From Armigeres subalbatus (taxonomy: Eukaryota; Arthropoda; Insecta; Diptera; Culicidae), in contig NC_085141.1 in the NCBI RefSeq assembly GCF_024139115.2, positions 225,790,307-225,854,306 on the forward strand: a stretch of DNA of 64,000 nucleotides. Direction: 5' to 3'. A program made the position numbers and the translations under genes. The notes under the pieces are model-generated. The model ran no database searches. It saw nothing but the letters and a program-made list of their open reading frames with translations, and had not been told where the DNA came from. This document shows, piece by piece, positions 1-11,868 of this stretch; positions within the stretch are counted from its first letter, which is position 1, and each line of letters begins with the position of its first letter.

Positions 1-2228
1 CAAATCTTAAAATAATTTTGTTTATGCAGCGAAAAATTTACATTTTCAAGTGTATTTTCATGTTTGAATTGAATTTTAATACGGTTTTCACGTTGATACA
101 TAAGGAGCATTCTCTCTTGAAGATCATATAACTTTTACATGATACAACTTGTCAATAAGCTCAAAATGAGGGTGGCTCATATTGCCCCGTATGTTCATAT
201 TGCCCCTACATTGTAGAAAACGTAAAAAATAAGTATAAAAAGCCACCAATGTATCCCATTATTAACATTTGATTATAGCCATTTCAAGCATCCCCATCAA
301 ATGCAAATTATTGCGAGCAAATTGAGTGAGTATAAGTGTCAAAACGTGATATTTGCCATAACCAAATTTCCATATTCATTGTTCGATCCGGCAAACAATA
401 GAAAACAAAGGTTGCTTGTATCAATTGAAAGGAACATAACTCGTAATATTCGAACGATTTAGATCAAATGGGAGGGGAAAATATTGCAAAATTGCTCACC
501 TTAATGGTCTTCAAATCGTAATCTTCGCCGCTTTCGTTGTAAACAATGGTTACGAAGTCGTTTCCGATGTGCTTCTTCTTCTCGTTACAATTGGGATCCT
601 GGTTTGTTATTTGGCATCATGTGTCGCCACGTGGAACGTAACCTGTACTAATGTCATCTTGCCAAATATAGGTAAAGTTTCCGTCTTTACCGTTGGATTC
701 CAAATCTATGAAGGAAGTTGCTCTTTCTCCTCTCTTCGCCTCCCTTTTTTATGGCAACTAATTCAGTTCCCAACTCTACGCAGAAATTTGGCATATCGCA
801 AACTACCGGAAGCGGTTCCTTTGAGGAATGTCCGTTTCACAACCAGCTTGTCCTGGCCCAACGTAAAGTACGCCAATCTTGTGTTTCTCGAAGGGTGCTA
901 TCAAGCTCTAGCAGATGGATTCGCTTTTTTGCTTGCTTCCTTGTCCATTATTAGAATCGGTCTCTCTCTGATGTACCGAACCCGGTCCATTATGGATAGA
1001 GCTGTAGAAAAACGAAGCTTGGGCTGATGACAGATCGAGACGCTACACCCACACCTGATTGTTCACTTCTCAATCTTGCATTTGTATGCTTATTGAGGCT
1101 GAACTTAAGGTTGTCCCTTACTTTGTAGTGTTCTCGGACGACAGAAATAGTCTTTGACCGTCCCTCTGGGTATGGGTCATTTTCTATTGGAATGCATTCC
1201 CGTGGCTGGAAGTCCGCTGCCCGTTATTGCTGGAAGGAAGGAGATGCGGTGCCAGAATTGGACAATTTACAACATTGATAGGGTTGCGAGCAAGTAGCTC
1301 GTGGAGATAGGGGAGCTGGTGATTGTGGAGGTTTGGTCGTGACCTTTCTCCATCGGAAGCTTTAAATTTAACGACGAAGTATGATAAGGTTTGAAGACAG
1401 GTATTGGTGGCATTACAGCAGAAGCGGCTATGGTTTCAGTTGATGAGTTCGTAGCGTCAGATTTTGCAGAAAAGCTTCACATCTGCCGAATGTTGTTTGC
1501 GAGGTACAACGCTGCTCGGATGTTTCTGGTCCTGTAGATTCCGGAAGTGACGCAGATGGATGTAATAGGCCCCAGTAAGCATGAAAAATCGCCTTTGTTG
1601 TTTGACGTTTCCTGATGCACGCACAGTAACGTTATCGTTTATTTCTGTGTGATTCGTGCTTCTGGGTACACTTTGGTGGAGTCGATCCTGCAATTTCTTT
1701 CTGAATCGCTTCACAGCCGATACACCTCACTTACCATAATTCTTTTCTCTTTTGCTGATTATCACTTTCGAGCAAATTGTCATGACTGGGTCAGATGATG
1801 GCATGTACCTAAAGGCCCTTCTTTGCTTATTTTTGTGGTTAAAACTGACTCTTCCCAGTTGGAACTCATATTTCAGGACTAGAATTGACTTCTGCGCACT
1901 GGGTTCCTTTGAGCGCCCCAGTCGGGGTCATCAAAAGCCACATCCGGATTATCGTCGTCGTCTCTCTAAGCTTTCAACCATAAAATGATTCGGGTCTTCG
2001 TTGTCTTCCCCTGATTTTTAGCTTTTTGCTTGCCGCGGTTAATATCGAACACCGGGCCCAGATGATGAAGCGCCCTCCTTACCGACATCAAAACCTCTTC
2101 GTCACCATCTTCGTCTCCAGCATCGCTACTTTCGCTTCCCTTTTGGATTTCAAAAAACCTCATATCAGATATGGATACTTTCGCTTGGGGAAACCACAGC
2201 AGATGGAGGAGACAGTTCTGGGATAATT
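1..2228 (+). repeat. Left part of the large direct duplication (G'), equals 51935-54066
   Basis: Continuous colinear match covering the intron flank and the tuberin exon. The left copy is about 100 bases longer because of scattered small insertions. The match probably continues to the left beyond the window. Confidence 0.9.
500..2228 (-). pseudogene. Broken second copy of the tuberin long exon (GAP domain)
   Basis: Bases 1-2228 align base by base with 51935-54066. The donor (cttaa/ggtgagc on the minus strand) is kept at about 500, and fragments such as the HIGND coding region are readable near 550-570. Frequent one- and two-base insertions destroy the frame that is open over 636 codons in the right-hand copy. 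The copy stops in the middle of the exon and continues at 2229 into sequence that belongs near 27397. The insertion-rich noise looks like unpolished long-read sequence rather than selection-free decay, because substitutions are few. Confidence 0.8.
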
Positions 2229-2230
2229 CA

Positions 2231-4060
2231 AAGCTTTTCCTGGGAGTTCTACCGAAAAAGTCGAGAAATCTCGAAAGAAATTTCGAGGTTTTCGAATAAT
2301 ATTTTGAAGAATTCTTTAGTCCCTGGAGGAATTTCGAATGATATATTCCGGTATTTTTTGATTATTTTAGAAATAAAATTTGGAGGAGTTCCCAAATAAA
2401 TTTTTTGAGGCGTTTTTGAAGAAATTTGTTTTGGGTTTAGTGCAGGAATTTCCAAATAAATTGTTAGGCATTCCTAAAAGAGAACCTGAATGGATTTTCA
2501 AAATAAATCCTAAAAGACTTAAAATAGTTTTGAAGGTAAAATATTTCCTAAAGTATTCCTAAAGGAATTTCAGATAAATCCATAAAGGTATTTTGAAGGA
2601 TTTTCGATAATTTCGAAAGAATTGTTAAAAGAAATTACGAAGAAATTCCCAATAGAATATCAGAGAAAATGCCTACTGGTATTTCTGATGTAATTCCTAG
2701 ATTTCTTCAAGAATTCCTTTGAATTTTCCGTCATTTATTCGCAATTTCCTCCAGAGATTTCTTTGAAGATTCGTCCGAGAATTCCCTAGGAAATTGCCTC
2801 AAAAATATCTACAAAAACTCCTTCGAAACGAATTCAGAAAGTTCTTCGGAAATTCTTTCGATATTCCTTAAAATTTACCTCAGGAATTACGTCAGAATTT
2901 CCTACACGTATTCCTTTTGTTTAAGAAAACAAAGGAAATTTGTTAAGTTTCGTTCTTTAGAAATTCCTTTAAAATGTCGTAGGAAGTTGCTTTAGGAATT
3001 TCTTTTTCCTTTAGAATTTCTTCCGGATACCTTCCGAAAATCATTCTAATAACTGCTTTTGAAATATCGACGGAAAATATTTTAAATTTTCTCTAAAATT
3101 CCTTCAGAAATTCATTTACAAATTTCTTCAGAAATATGTTTAGTCTTTGAAAGTTTGCTTAGGAATTTCTTGAAATTAATATGGATTTAAAAAAAAAACG
3201 TTGGAAATTTTAGAAATTCCTCTATGGGTTCTCTTACCTGGTTCCTTAGAGTTATTTGGCATCTTTTCCTGAAATTCTCTAGAATTCTTTCAGAACTACC
3301 TTAAGTAATTCCTTGGAAATTTCTACAGGTAATCCTTTGAAAATTCGGTAACTTAAAGAAGGTTCTTGGTCATTCCCTCAGTAATTTTGTCTCAAACCTA
3401 GTAACATTTTGTTTTATAGGTTTATAACACTCTTGAAGAGTAAATTAAGGTCTTCAAAAGCATTATAAAACTTAAAATGTTACTGGGACATTCTCCATTT
3501 CTTTTGATTTTTCGTGAATCTCTTCAGAAGTTCATTCAAAGAAATTTCTTCAAAATTGCTTTTGGGAACCATTCGGAAATTCTTCTAGAATTCCCTAGAA
3601 CATTTTTCAAATTTACTGAAAAGATTCTTTATTATTTTCTGCGGAATCCTCTGGTTCCCTAATTTAAACTATTTTGAAGTCAGTGCTTCCGGGCAAAATT
3701 ATAAAACACCTATACATATAATAAGCAAGGCCTGCGTGCCCACACCTTTGTTCCTTATGACGAATAAACGAGTCTATTTTAGCGAGAACAAGCTAGTTCG
3801 TTTATTTTCCTTGGTGTGATTTGTGAAGATCCGTCGTGGATAAATAGTGAAGTTGAAGTTCGGACGAAATTTTTTACATAAGTTCTTTCGAAAATTACTT
3901 AAAAATTTTGCCAGAAATGTCTTTATAAACTCTTTTCGCTATTCCCTCGGAGTCCTTTTGAACCCTTCGAAGATTTTTCAGCAATTTCTTCGGAAATTGT
4001 TTTAGGAATTCTTCCGGAAACTATTTCATTCCTTAATAAATTTCCGAATGAAATCCTGAA
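2231..4060. repeat. Degenerate GGAATTCCTTC-type array, copy A
   Basis: The stretch is a long run of short, imperfect units built on GAAATTCCTT and its complement (for example AATTCCTTCGGAAATT), with no open frame worth calling. This type of low-complexity palindromic-unit DNA explains the short spurious ORFs here. It is interrupted near 3660-3860 by a more ordinary stretch. Confidence 0.6.
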
Positions 4061-4139
4061 AGAAAATTCTACGTTTTACCTGTGGTTTTACTAAAGGAAT
4101 TTCCCAACGAGAGCCTTAATGGTTTTTGAAAAATGCCTA

Positions 4140-4492
4140 TGGGTCTGTTCAAATATTACGTAACGCAATAGGGGTGGGGGTTGTTTGATTTTTGTTACGA
4201 TTTGTTACACAAAATATGGGGGGTGGGTGTCCTTCGAATATTGTTACGTAACAATAATTGCATAGAGAAAAAAATGTTAAAAATGATATTTTCTTTAAGT
4301 AGAATAAAATATCAATACATATAATAATTATTATAGCGTGTTTAAAATCCTACCAAAATCTTTTTTTCAAAATTTATTTGTTAGCGTTACGCATAGGGGT
4401 GGGAGTAGTGCAAGAAATTGATACAGATTGTTACGAGGGTGGGGTTCTCAAAAACCGACGTTTTTGCGTTACGTAATATTTGAACAGACCCA
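4140..4492. mobile_element. 353-bp MITE with long terminal inverted repeats, copy A
   Basis: The left end TGGGTCTGTTCAAATATTAC continues into GTAACGC, and the right end is its reverse complement (GCGTTACGTAATATTTG, then AACAGACCCA). TA dinucleotides flank both ends (4138-4139 and 4493-4494), which suggests a TA target duplication. There is no coding capacity, so it is a non-autonomous DNA element. The superfamily is not assigned. Confidence 0.75.
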
Positions 4493-4499
4493 TATAGTT

Positions 4500-5215
4500 T
4501 CCCAGAATTTCTTATAGGTTTTACAAAGAATTTCCAATGAAACGTCAAAAAATCGTAGTTTCCTCGGAAATCTCTTCGAACCCACCAAGAACTTTTTTTT
4601 TTGTGTCATATTTAACCAACTTTTAAGGAAAATATTCAATTTGGTAGGTCATCGTACTGATCTTACTCAGCGAGACTCATTTTGTTATGTTGATCATCTA
4701 TTGAGATGTGCATACAAGACGCGAGGTGTAGTAAACTGTCCATTGTGGTTTCATTATGGATTCCATCGTGAATGTCCTTCCAGGATTCAAGGGTCACAAG
4801 GTGAACAACTGCAAATTCTCCTTATATACTAGATATGCACCACTCAGACTTTGCCCAATTATATATGTAACTCAAAGAATAGTAGTTAGAATTTTCTGAA
4901 ATTTAGATATATTGAGAGTCAATCGACTGGACTTTATCAAAATCCTAAATTAGGAAAGCTTTTGAAAAAAATATTAACAAATTAGTCCTATGACACCGAA
5001 GTCTAATTCTCAATATTGCTCAAGGGTTACGAATAGTGAAGCAGAATTCGTTGTTAAATTTTGATTCATCAAAATCAAAGAATAATAAAATAGTTTCAAT
5101 TATAAATAACATGTTGAGACTTATAAGTGTCGCTTTAATTTACTATGGAATGTCTGTTTGATGATCGATCGAATATTACAATTTTAATCCACTGAAGTCG
5201 ATTTTTTATACGAGC
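4500..5215. other. Unassigned AT-rich intergenic stretch, copy A
   Basis: No supported gene. It contains scattered short ORFs only, and the same sequence recurs at about 29940-30680. Confidence 0.5.
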
Positions 5216-5393
5216 GTGAATCAAAACCGCGTGAATTAAAAATCCGCGTTAAAATTGATTTTTTTAGCCAGTGATTTTTCATCCACGCCGTTCACGCCGC
5301 CGCCGCCGCCGCCGATAAAGCCAACGGCCGCCGCCGCCGGGCAAAAGTGACCACGCCGCCGCCGCCGTTATATATGACCGGCGCACAGGTCTA
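5215..5393. repeat. CCGCGTGAAT / GCC-triplet repeat ending in GGCGCACAGGTCTA, copy A
   Basis: CGCGTGAATYAAAA motifs are followed by (GCC)n runs and close with GGCGCACAGGTCTA at 5380-5393. The same closing signature appears at 30828-30841 and 63975-63988, and inverted near 25708, always next to GCC or GGC runs. This marks a dispersed repeat family. Confidence 0.6.
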
Positions 5394-6155
5394 TTGAAAA
5401 CTAGAAAAACGTTGTACTAGAATTTTTAAATTAACATTTTAACCTTTGATCATTGACTATAGTTTGCATTCAATTACATTTTGCATTAGTGTCGAGTCGA
5501 TTCCAAATCCGAACCTTACTTCACACCATTATCCTACCCCTGGCGTTCAAGTGGTCTGCAAGTTCTTCGCTTAGCCTCTCAATTATCGGCCTTGGTTGAC
5601 TTGCTACATCCGTGCTGAGTGATTCCCTACCAGGCTGCTAATTACACTACGGTGATCGTTCGCAAATGAATTGCCAGTGGCTGATTTTCTACCGCCGCTT
5701 GTCACATCCAGGCGCTATAGTATATACAAAAAATAGCCAGCAAGAGTTAACTGCACACATTTGTATGGCGAAAGTCATCTAACGCGGGTTTTCAAACAAG
5801 AAATTTTTGAAAACTATTTGGTCCGATTATGTGGGAAGGTGTCCGCTACCATGCCTACCAAATATTTTTTAATGAGTGCTTAATTTTGAGAAATCGAACA
5901 GATGCCTTTCACCATACTGATTTCAAAGATTAACTCCCTGGCGTCCATGGCACGCTCAAACGCGATTCATTCGCGTTGACGCCGCGCTGCTGCCATCTGG
6001 TGGAAATGGATGCGTGAAATCACTGGTGAAGATAGGAAATATTTTTAAATGTGTTAATGGCTTTATGCGAGAACTCTTAAATACGTAGGGTTAGATTTTT
6101 GAAAATTACATGTTTGGCTACTGGGGCGCAGGGGACTATGTCCAAGGGACGATCC
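5394..6155. other. Unassigned stretch left of RTE element 1, copy A
   Basis: No supported coding sequence; the counterpart is 30842-31656. The last 60 bases before 6156 might belong to the RTE 5' end but cannot be confirmed from the second RTE copy. Confidence 0.4.
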
Positions 6156-9100
6156 CTCCCCAGGCCATCTGTGAGTTGTGGTGCCTGCATGGACGTGGTG
6201 GGGTTTGACAGTGACTGTGTCAGGTGAGACGTAAACAGCCCTGACACGACGGCCTCCGAGAGACAGGAGGTTTGCGCAGGCCCAATAAGCCGCCTCTAAA
6301 AACAACCATTACGAACGACATAGAAGATAATACGACTCGATACAATCGGCAACGACCTGGCGACGAATAAATGATCACGATTGGAAGCTTGGCCATGGAA
6401 CTGCAAGCCGCTAGGCTTCGCAGGTTGCGACAGGATAATCTACGATGCATCCCCGCAACTTCGACGTCGTAGCGCTGCAGGAAACCTGCTGGACAGGACA
6501 GAAAGTGGGGAAAAGCGGCATCGGCGGTCCCTTCTACCAAAGCTGTGGCACCACCAACGAGGGGAACCGGCTCATATACTTGGAAAGATGCGCCAACGCG
6601 TGATTGGGTGGCAGTCAATCAGTGCAAGCTGAGGATAAAAGGCCGATTCTCTGTAGCATCATCAACGTGCGCTCACGAAAGGAGGCCCGACGAAGAGAAA
6701 GAATCGTTCTATGCACAGCTGCAGCAGCATACGATGGATGCCTACTGCGGGCTCAAATCGTCATCGATGACGCTAGCAAGGAAGGAAAGTATAGACCGGT
6801 CATCGGACCGGATAGTCTGCACACCGTATCGATCGACAACGGCCGACGATGCATAAACATTGCAGTTTCCACGGAATGGTAGTCCGAACACTTTCTAAGA
6901 ATATCCACAAGGCCACATGGAAATCACCTAATCAGTAATGGAAACCAAATGACCACGTTCTAATCGACGGTAAAATCTTCCACATCACGAACAGCGCAGT
7001 TACCGCAGTTAATATTGAATCACCACTACCTCGTTAGGTATGTCTGCGCTCAAAACTCGACGGTGTAAGTGGCTGAAGTGGCTCTGCCAACAGAAAGCAG
7101 CTAGGCGCAGCGTCTCTTGAAGATGGCTGGAGAGATATTCGATCCGTCATTAGCCCGACAACCGCCGCACTAAGGTGGCCCCGGATCGAGAAGCGACTGG
7201 TATGACGGCGAATGTGAGTTGAGGGAAAAATGCAGCATGGGCGAGATTGCTGCAACCACCACGAGAGCGAACGAGGCACGAACAGGGCGCGTAACAGACA
7301 AAACTCGATTTTCAGAGCAAAAGCATCAAGGAAGATCGAGACCGTGAAGAGACGACAACTGTACGCGCTAATAACCGACAGTTCTGAGAAGTTAAACCGT
7401 TTACATATTGAAGTGTCATTGCCACAGCCCGATATGTGTAGGACATAAACGGAAACCTTCTTACAAACGAGCGTGAGGTGATCCAAAGGTGGCGAAGCTC
7501 GAAGCACATGAATGGCGATGTAGCAACAGGTGGCGGTATGGTAATGAACCTGGAGCACACGCCAGGACATGCGACTTCGGCCCGAATCTCCAGGAAATCA
7601 GGGGAGATCGTGCACTGCACCGACGTCCAGCCGTCTGTGTGGACACTCCACATTAAGCTCTCAAGCTTAAGATGCTCGGGTTCGCCATCTACCTGCTTAA
7701 TGGAGATAACGATATTCAAGCTGAAGAAAGGTGGACTTTACAACACTATAATCGACCAATTGCATGCATGTAGAGATGGCAATGTAACATAAACATTTAC
7801 TAATATTTTATATTGGTTTTCATTTAGGGAGTTCAGTTAGTAGGAGATAGGGAATTAGTGCTGCCGTTGTAAAGTTGGCCTAGGCATGCGCATGTAGGAC
7901 ATACCTGTGGTACCCTACGGTACCGGCAACGGGTTCGAAGAGACTCATTCCGCTCTGTCGATGATAAGTTGATGGGCTGAGCTCGTTGTTGGTATATCCA
8001 TTTATATCGAATCCGGTGTCGATCGGGTATAGCCGAAGTGAGTGTTGCACGGAGACGCTCGTTCGGGAACCCGTTGCTGTTTGATCACGACTCCATCGAG
8101 GTTTGATCCGCTCTGGTGGATAGCGGTAGGCTGACCGCATTGTTGAGCCACATGGGCGTTGGTCAGATCGGTGCGGCTTTCGATAACCGGGGAACATGAC
8201 CGAGGGGGGTCGTTGCCACGGAGACGGTCTTTCTAAGAAAACTGGAGACTTGATCCGGTTCCTTAGGAGCTCGATTCCGAATTCGTCGGAGCTTGATCCC
8301 GGCGCCGTTAGACTGGTAGCCGACGTAGGCGGCTTTATCCCGGATTCTGAATGGGTAGCCGGCGAGGCTCCGCGTTGGACACTTTAACGAGTCTTGAATG
8401 ACGAAGAACGGTGACCGACCTGCCCACTTATCGTTATTTTTTTGTATTTCCCGTGGTTAACGCCGTTCCAGTAACATTTCACAGCCCATTTCTTCTTCGG
8501 TGTTGTGCGGCTGTCTAACAACGACTCCTTCTCCATCGATAATCTCGTCTTCTCTCCCATATTCGTTGCTTCGGATGCGATATTACGTTGCGTTTCGTTC
8601 GTTTTCCATGGGAAAATCAGGAAAGGGGATAGGACGCTGAGTACACTCTTTAAAAACCGGCAAAATGCCTTAATATTGTTTCCTATGAACTATATGCAAG
8701 TCGCAAGTGTGTCGATTCACGTTGTTTTCCATACGGTAACAATCGGTCGGCTGAAAAACAATAAGCCCTGGAGTTGACCAACTACAGAGAGAGCTGGTGT
8801 GTGGTACTCGTGACCGCTGCACTGGGTGATTAGTTATTAGTATATATCCGTCTAGTTATTGGTTTCGCGACATTGATATCATAGACATAAACTTTGAGAG
8901 GATGGAGGAAGCCTACATCAGACTGAAAAGCGAAGTTAAACGGATTGGACTAGTCATCAACACGTCGAAGACGAGAGTACATGATAGGAAGGCAAGAGGT
9001 CAATGTAAGCCACCCATCACGAGTTTCTATCGGTGGTAGAAGTCGAGGTGATTGAGGAATTCGTGTACTTGGCTCACTGGTGACTGCCGAAACGATACCA

Positions 9101-9560
9101 GCAGAGAAGTTCGAAGACGCTCATGGCGGAAATCGTACGTACTTTAACGCAAGATCGAATAGAGTTCGCCGCCGTATCAAACTGACAATCTACAAAACGC
9201 TCATTAGACCGGTAGTCCTCTACGGATACGAGACCTGGACGATGCTCGTGGAGGATCAACGCGCACTTGAGTTTTCTAAGGAAAGTGCTGCGTATCATTT
9301 ATTGTGGGGTGCATGGCGGACGGTGCGTGGCTGCTGGAGAACCACTAAAAACGCGAAAATCGGACGACTGCGTGGGCCGGCACGTAGCCAGAATGTCGGA
9401 CAGTAACCCGGTGAGAATGGTTCTCGACAACGATCAGCGGCACAAGAAGGCGAGTGCGCAGCGGCATCGTCGATGGATTGGAAGAGGACTTGCGGACCCT
9501 CCGTAGACTGCGTGGTTGGCGACGTGTGGCCGATGGACTCAGGCACTCGGCATTATCAGC
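6156..9560 (+). pseudogene. RTE-clade retrotransposon 1, copy A
   Basis: Counterpart of 31657-35340 with further single-base deletions. The endonuclease start is readable near 6380-6500 and the RT C-terminal segment near 8870-9500. The 3' end and the adjoining SINE head are missing: the sequence jumps from GGCACTCGGCATTATCAG into the SINE body near 9580. Confidence 0.7.
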
Positions 9561-9574
9561 ATTCGTGCTCGATC

Positions 9575-9680
9575 TCGCCTTTGGGCATAAAAAGTATCAT
9601 CGTGTTAGCTTTATTGACGAAAAAATGGTAACTTGGCTAAGAAATGGGATGTAATGCCAATAAGAAAAGAAGAAGATGAT
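9575..9680 (+). mobile_element. Feilai-like SINE fragment, copy A (head lost)
   Basis: Carries the TTGGGCATAAAAAGTATCATCGTG body and the AATGCCAATAAGAAAAGAAG tail, but not the B box and GCCGGTCTAGG part present in the other copy. About 60-80 bases are missing here. Confidence 0.55.
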
Positions 9681-10354
9681 CTTATAGATTCTAGTAGCCA
9701 GGATGTCCTGAGCCGGGGTATAATTTTTTTCATCTGCGTTTCAATGATGACAGCGGGCTATGTCTGATGATGATGACACCACGCTTGTCCAGGCTCGAAT
9801 GCAATAGAAAGTCCAGAGGTGCCAACTGTGAAGCACAGATTGTTTCGGCAGTTGACGTCATATTGACGTCCACCTTCGTTTTAGATGGATACAGACCAAC
9901 TACAGGGCGCCTATCTCGTAGACAATCTAATGATGAAGATGAAGAAAGTTGACTGCATTGATATTTCGCGTATTGTATTTCGACCGCGCGAAATGGCGCG
10001 AAAATATTTAAAACCCCACAATATCTTATCATTATTGTATGGCGTTCTAAAACGGCCCTTACCTACCTTATCCTGTATTGTATTTGCTTCATGTACCCTA
10101 TGTGTTTGATAATTAGAAAATTACGTTTCTGAATAGTAAGCTTTCGGATAAATTGTTCCTAATGCTCTTATTCCAATAATTTATTAACTTATGTTTATTA
10201 GGTAGAAGCATTCCTTGAAAATCTCTAATGAAAACACTTTCAAGCTGTTCAACATCAAAAGCGCCAATTTTCAGTTTTCGTAGCGTTTCATACCGATAGT
10301 TGTACTACTATACATAATGCCATACAGAGTTCAACATAATAGGTATTGACTACT
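9681..10354. other. Downstream flank of the tuberin 3' end, copy A
   Basis: No supported gene. It includes a CGCGAAATGGCGCGAAAATAT motif region and the presumed 3' UTR next to the last tuberin exon copy. The counterpart is 35519-36257. Confidence 0.45.
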
Positions 10355-10597
10355 CTACTGAGATAACGTGTGAAATCATCGCCTCGGGTAGTTGAGGCCG
10401 AGCTGAGATCATGGGCTGACCCTATACTTCCTCCAGCGCTTCGTGTTCCTCCGCCACTACCGGAGTGTTCCTGCGATGGGTCTGAGTGATTCGTCACCTT
10501 AGCTCGGATGTTCTTGATTTTACGCAATCTCCCAACCAGTTAGAAGCATATGGATTTTGGTTCTTAATTTTCAGCGATTGGTACAAAGTGATGCTAG
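10355..10597 (-). pseudogene. Second copy of the tuberin last exon
   Basis: This is the counterpart of 36258-36503. The minus strand is open from the RKIKNIRAKV segment through the Gly/Ser-rich tail to GDDFTRY, where the right-hand copy is shifted. It has an extra G in the WLERL region and lacks a base just before the stop. Each copy is therefore correct where the other is broken, which is useful for deriving the true C-terminus. Confidence 0.75.
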
Positions 10598-11868
10598 CTG
10601 AAAGAGAAATGTTATTTATGATTTGTGTGGTATATGCTTAGCTTATATTATACAACATGGCACTGAATAAAATGCGACGCAAGACAATAATACATAACAC
10701 CTCTTCACACACGCAGCATGAGTTGTCCAAAAGCTCTAAACCAGTCAACATAAAAAGACTATTTTTTGTATGCAGTAGGGAGCCAATGTATGGGGAAAAC
10801 ATTGTTATCGAATTTCAAAAAACGACATTGCTTACAAGTTTCATTACCCCAAAATATGACCCCATACAAAATTTGAGCTCTATTGGACATGATTTAGGGG
10901 TGCCTAAAATTCATCAAAATTTTAAAATTTGTACTCATGAAAGGAAAAGTCGAAAATCGAATTTTTGTTTTTGATGCCAAATGACTTTTTTATACAATCG
11001 TTTATTTATAAGGCTCATTGGTTTAATTAAAAACTCCACGGAGCCGCAAGTCTTTTAAAATATTACCACAATATTCAATTGAAATCAGAAATTTAATTTT
11101 CGGCGAATTTTCCTCCTAGAGAGGAACTCAATTGCCCCCAGAAGACGCAAACAGGGCTCTTCGTTGATTCGCTTTGGGTTCTTCATCGTTTGAAGGTGGG
11201 CATCTGCACATCGTCATATGCGGTGGTTGGTTCAAATCAACACTTGTCAGCAAATGTAATGGTGAAGTACTGGAATAATAGGGTATGATGGGGCAAGATG
11301 TTCGCCTAAGGCGAACCCTGAATGTCTCAAAGAAACATTTTAATTCAACTTTTCAACGTGGATCTATAAAAATAGCTCATAATCTGTATGCTGGATATGA
11401 AATAACAAAATTCCACTTTTATTTCTTTTTGAGTCATTAAAGTAGAAGTCTATTTTCTGTCAATCAAAAATACCGGGGTAAGATGGGTCAAACAGCGTGG
11501 CAAGATGGGTCACCATCAAATTCTGCAATTATTAGTTTTTATTCACAATATTAAATTACACACAGATAGATAGGTTTGTTGTCAATGATTTTATTGAATA
11601 AAAAAGATAATAAAGCTTAGGATGAAAATGTTCTACATTTAAAAATGTCTGCAATTTCTTTTGAAACAACCATCTATGTAACGCTTTCTTAAAGACAAAG
11701 TTCATTTTCAATTAACAAATTAACATCATTATGCTCAAAAGTAACTTATATAATTTCATCAATGGAAATTGTTTTGAATACGAACTATGCCCTTCAGTAT
11801 GTGCTGCTGCTTGCCCCATTTGTTGTTTCAACGAAGTACAACATCGCCTACATTACTTATGATACTTT

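Noticed and set aside
569..1027. 152-codon plus-strand ORF
   Set aside because: It is the antisense of the noisy tuberin exon copy; the strand with family similarity is the minus strand.
2231..4060. A CRISPR-like array
   Set aside because: Units are short, degenerate and without constant repeats or unique spacers; this is eukaryotic low-complexity DNA.
6220..7719. Minus-strand ORFs of 105-178 codons over RTE element 1
   Set aside because: Antisense shadows of the RTE endonuclease and linker.
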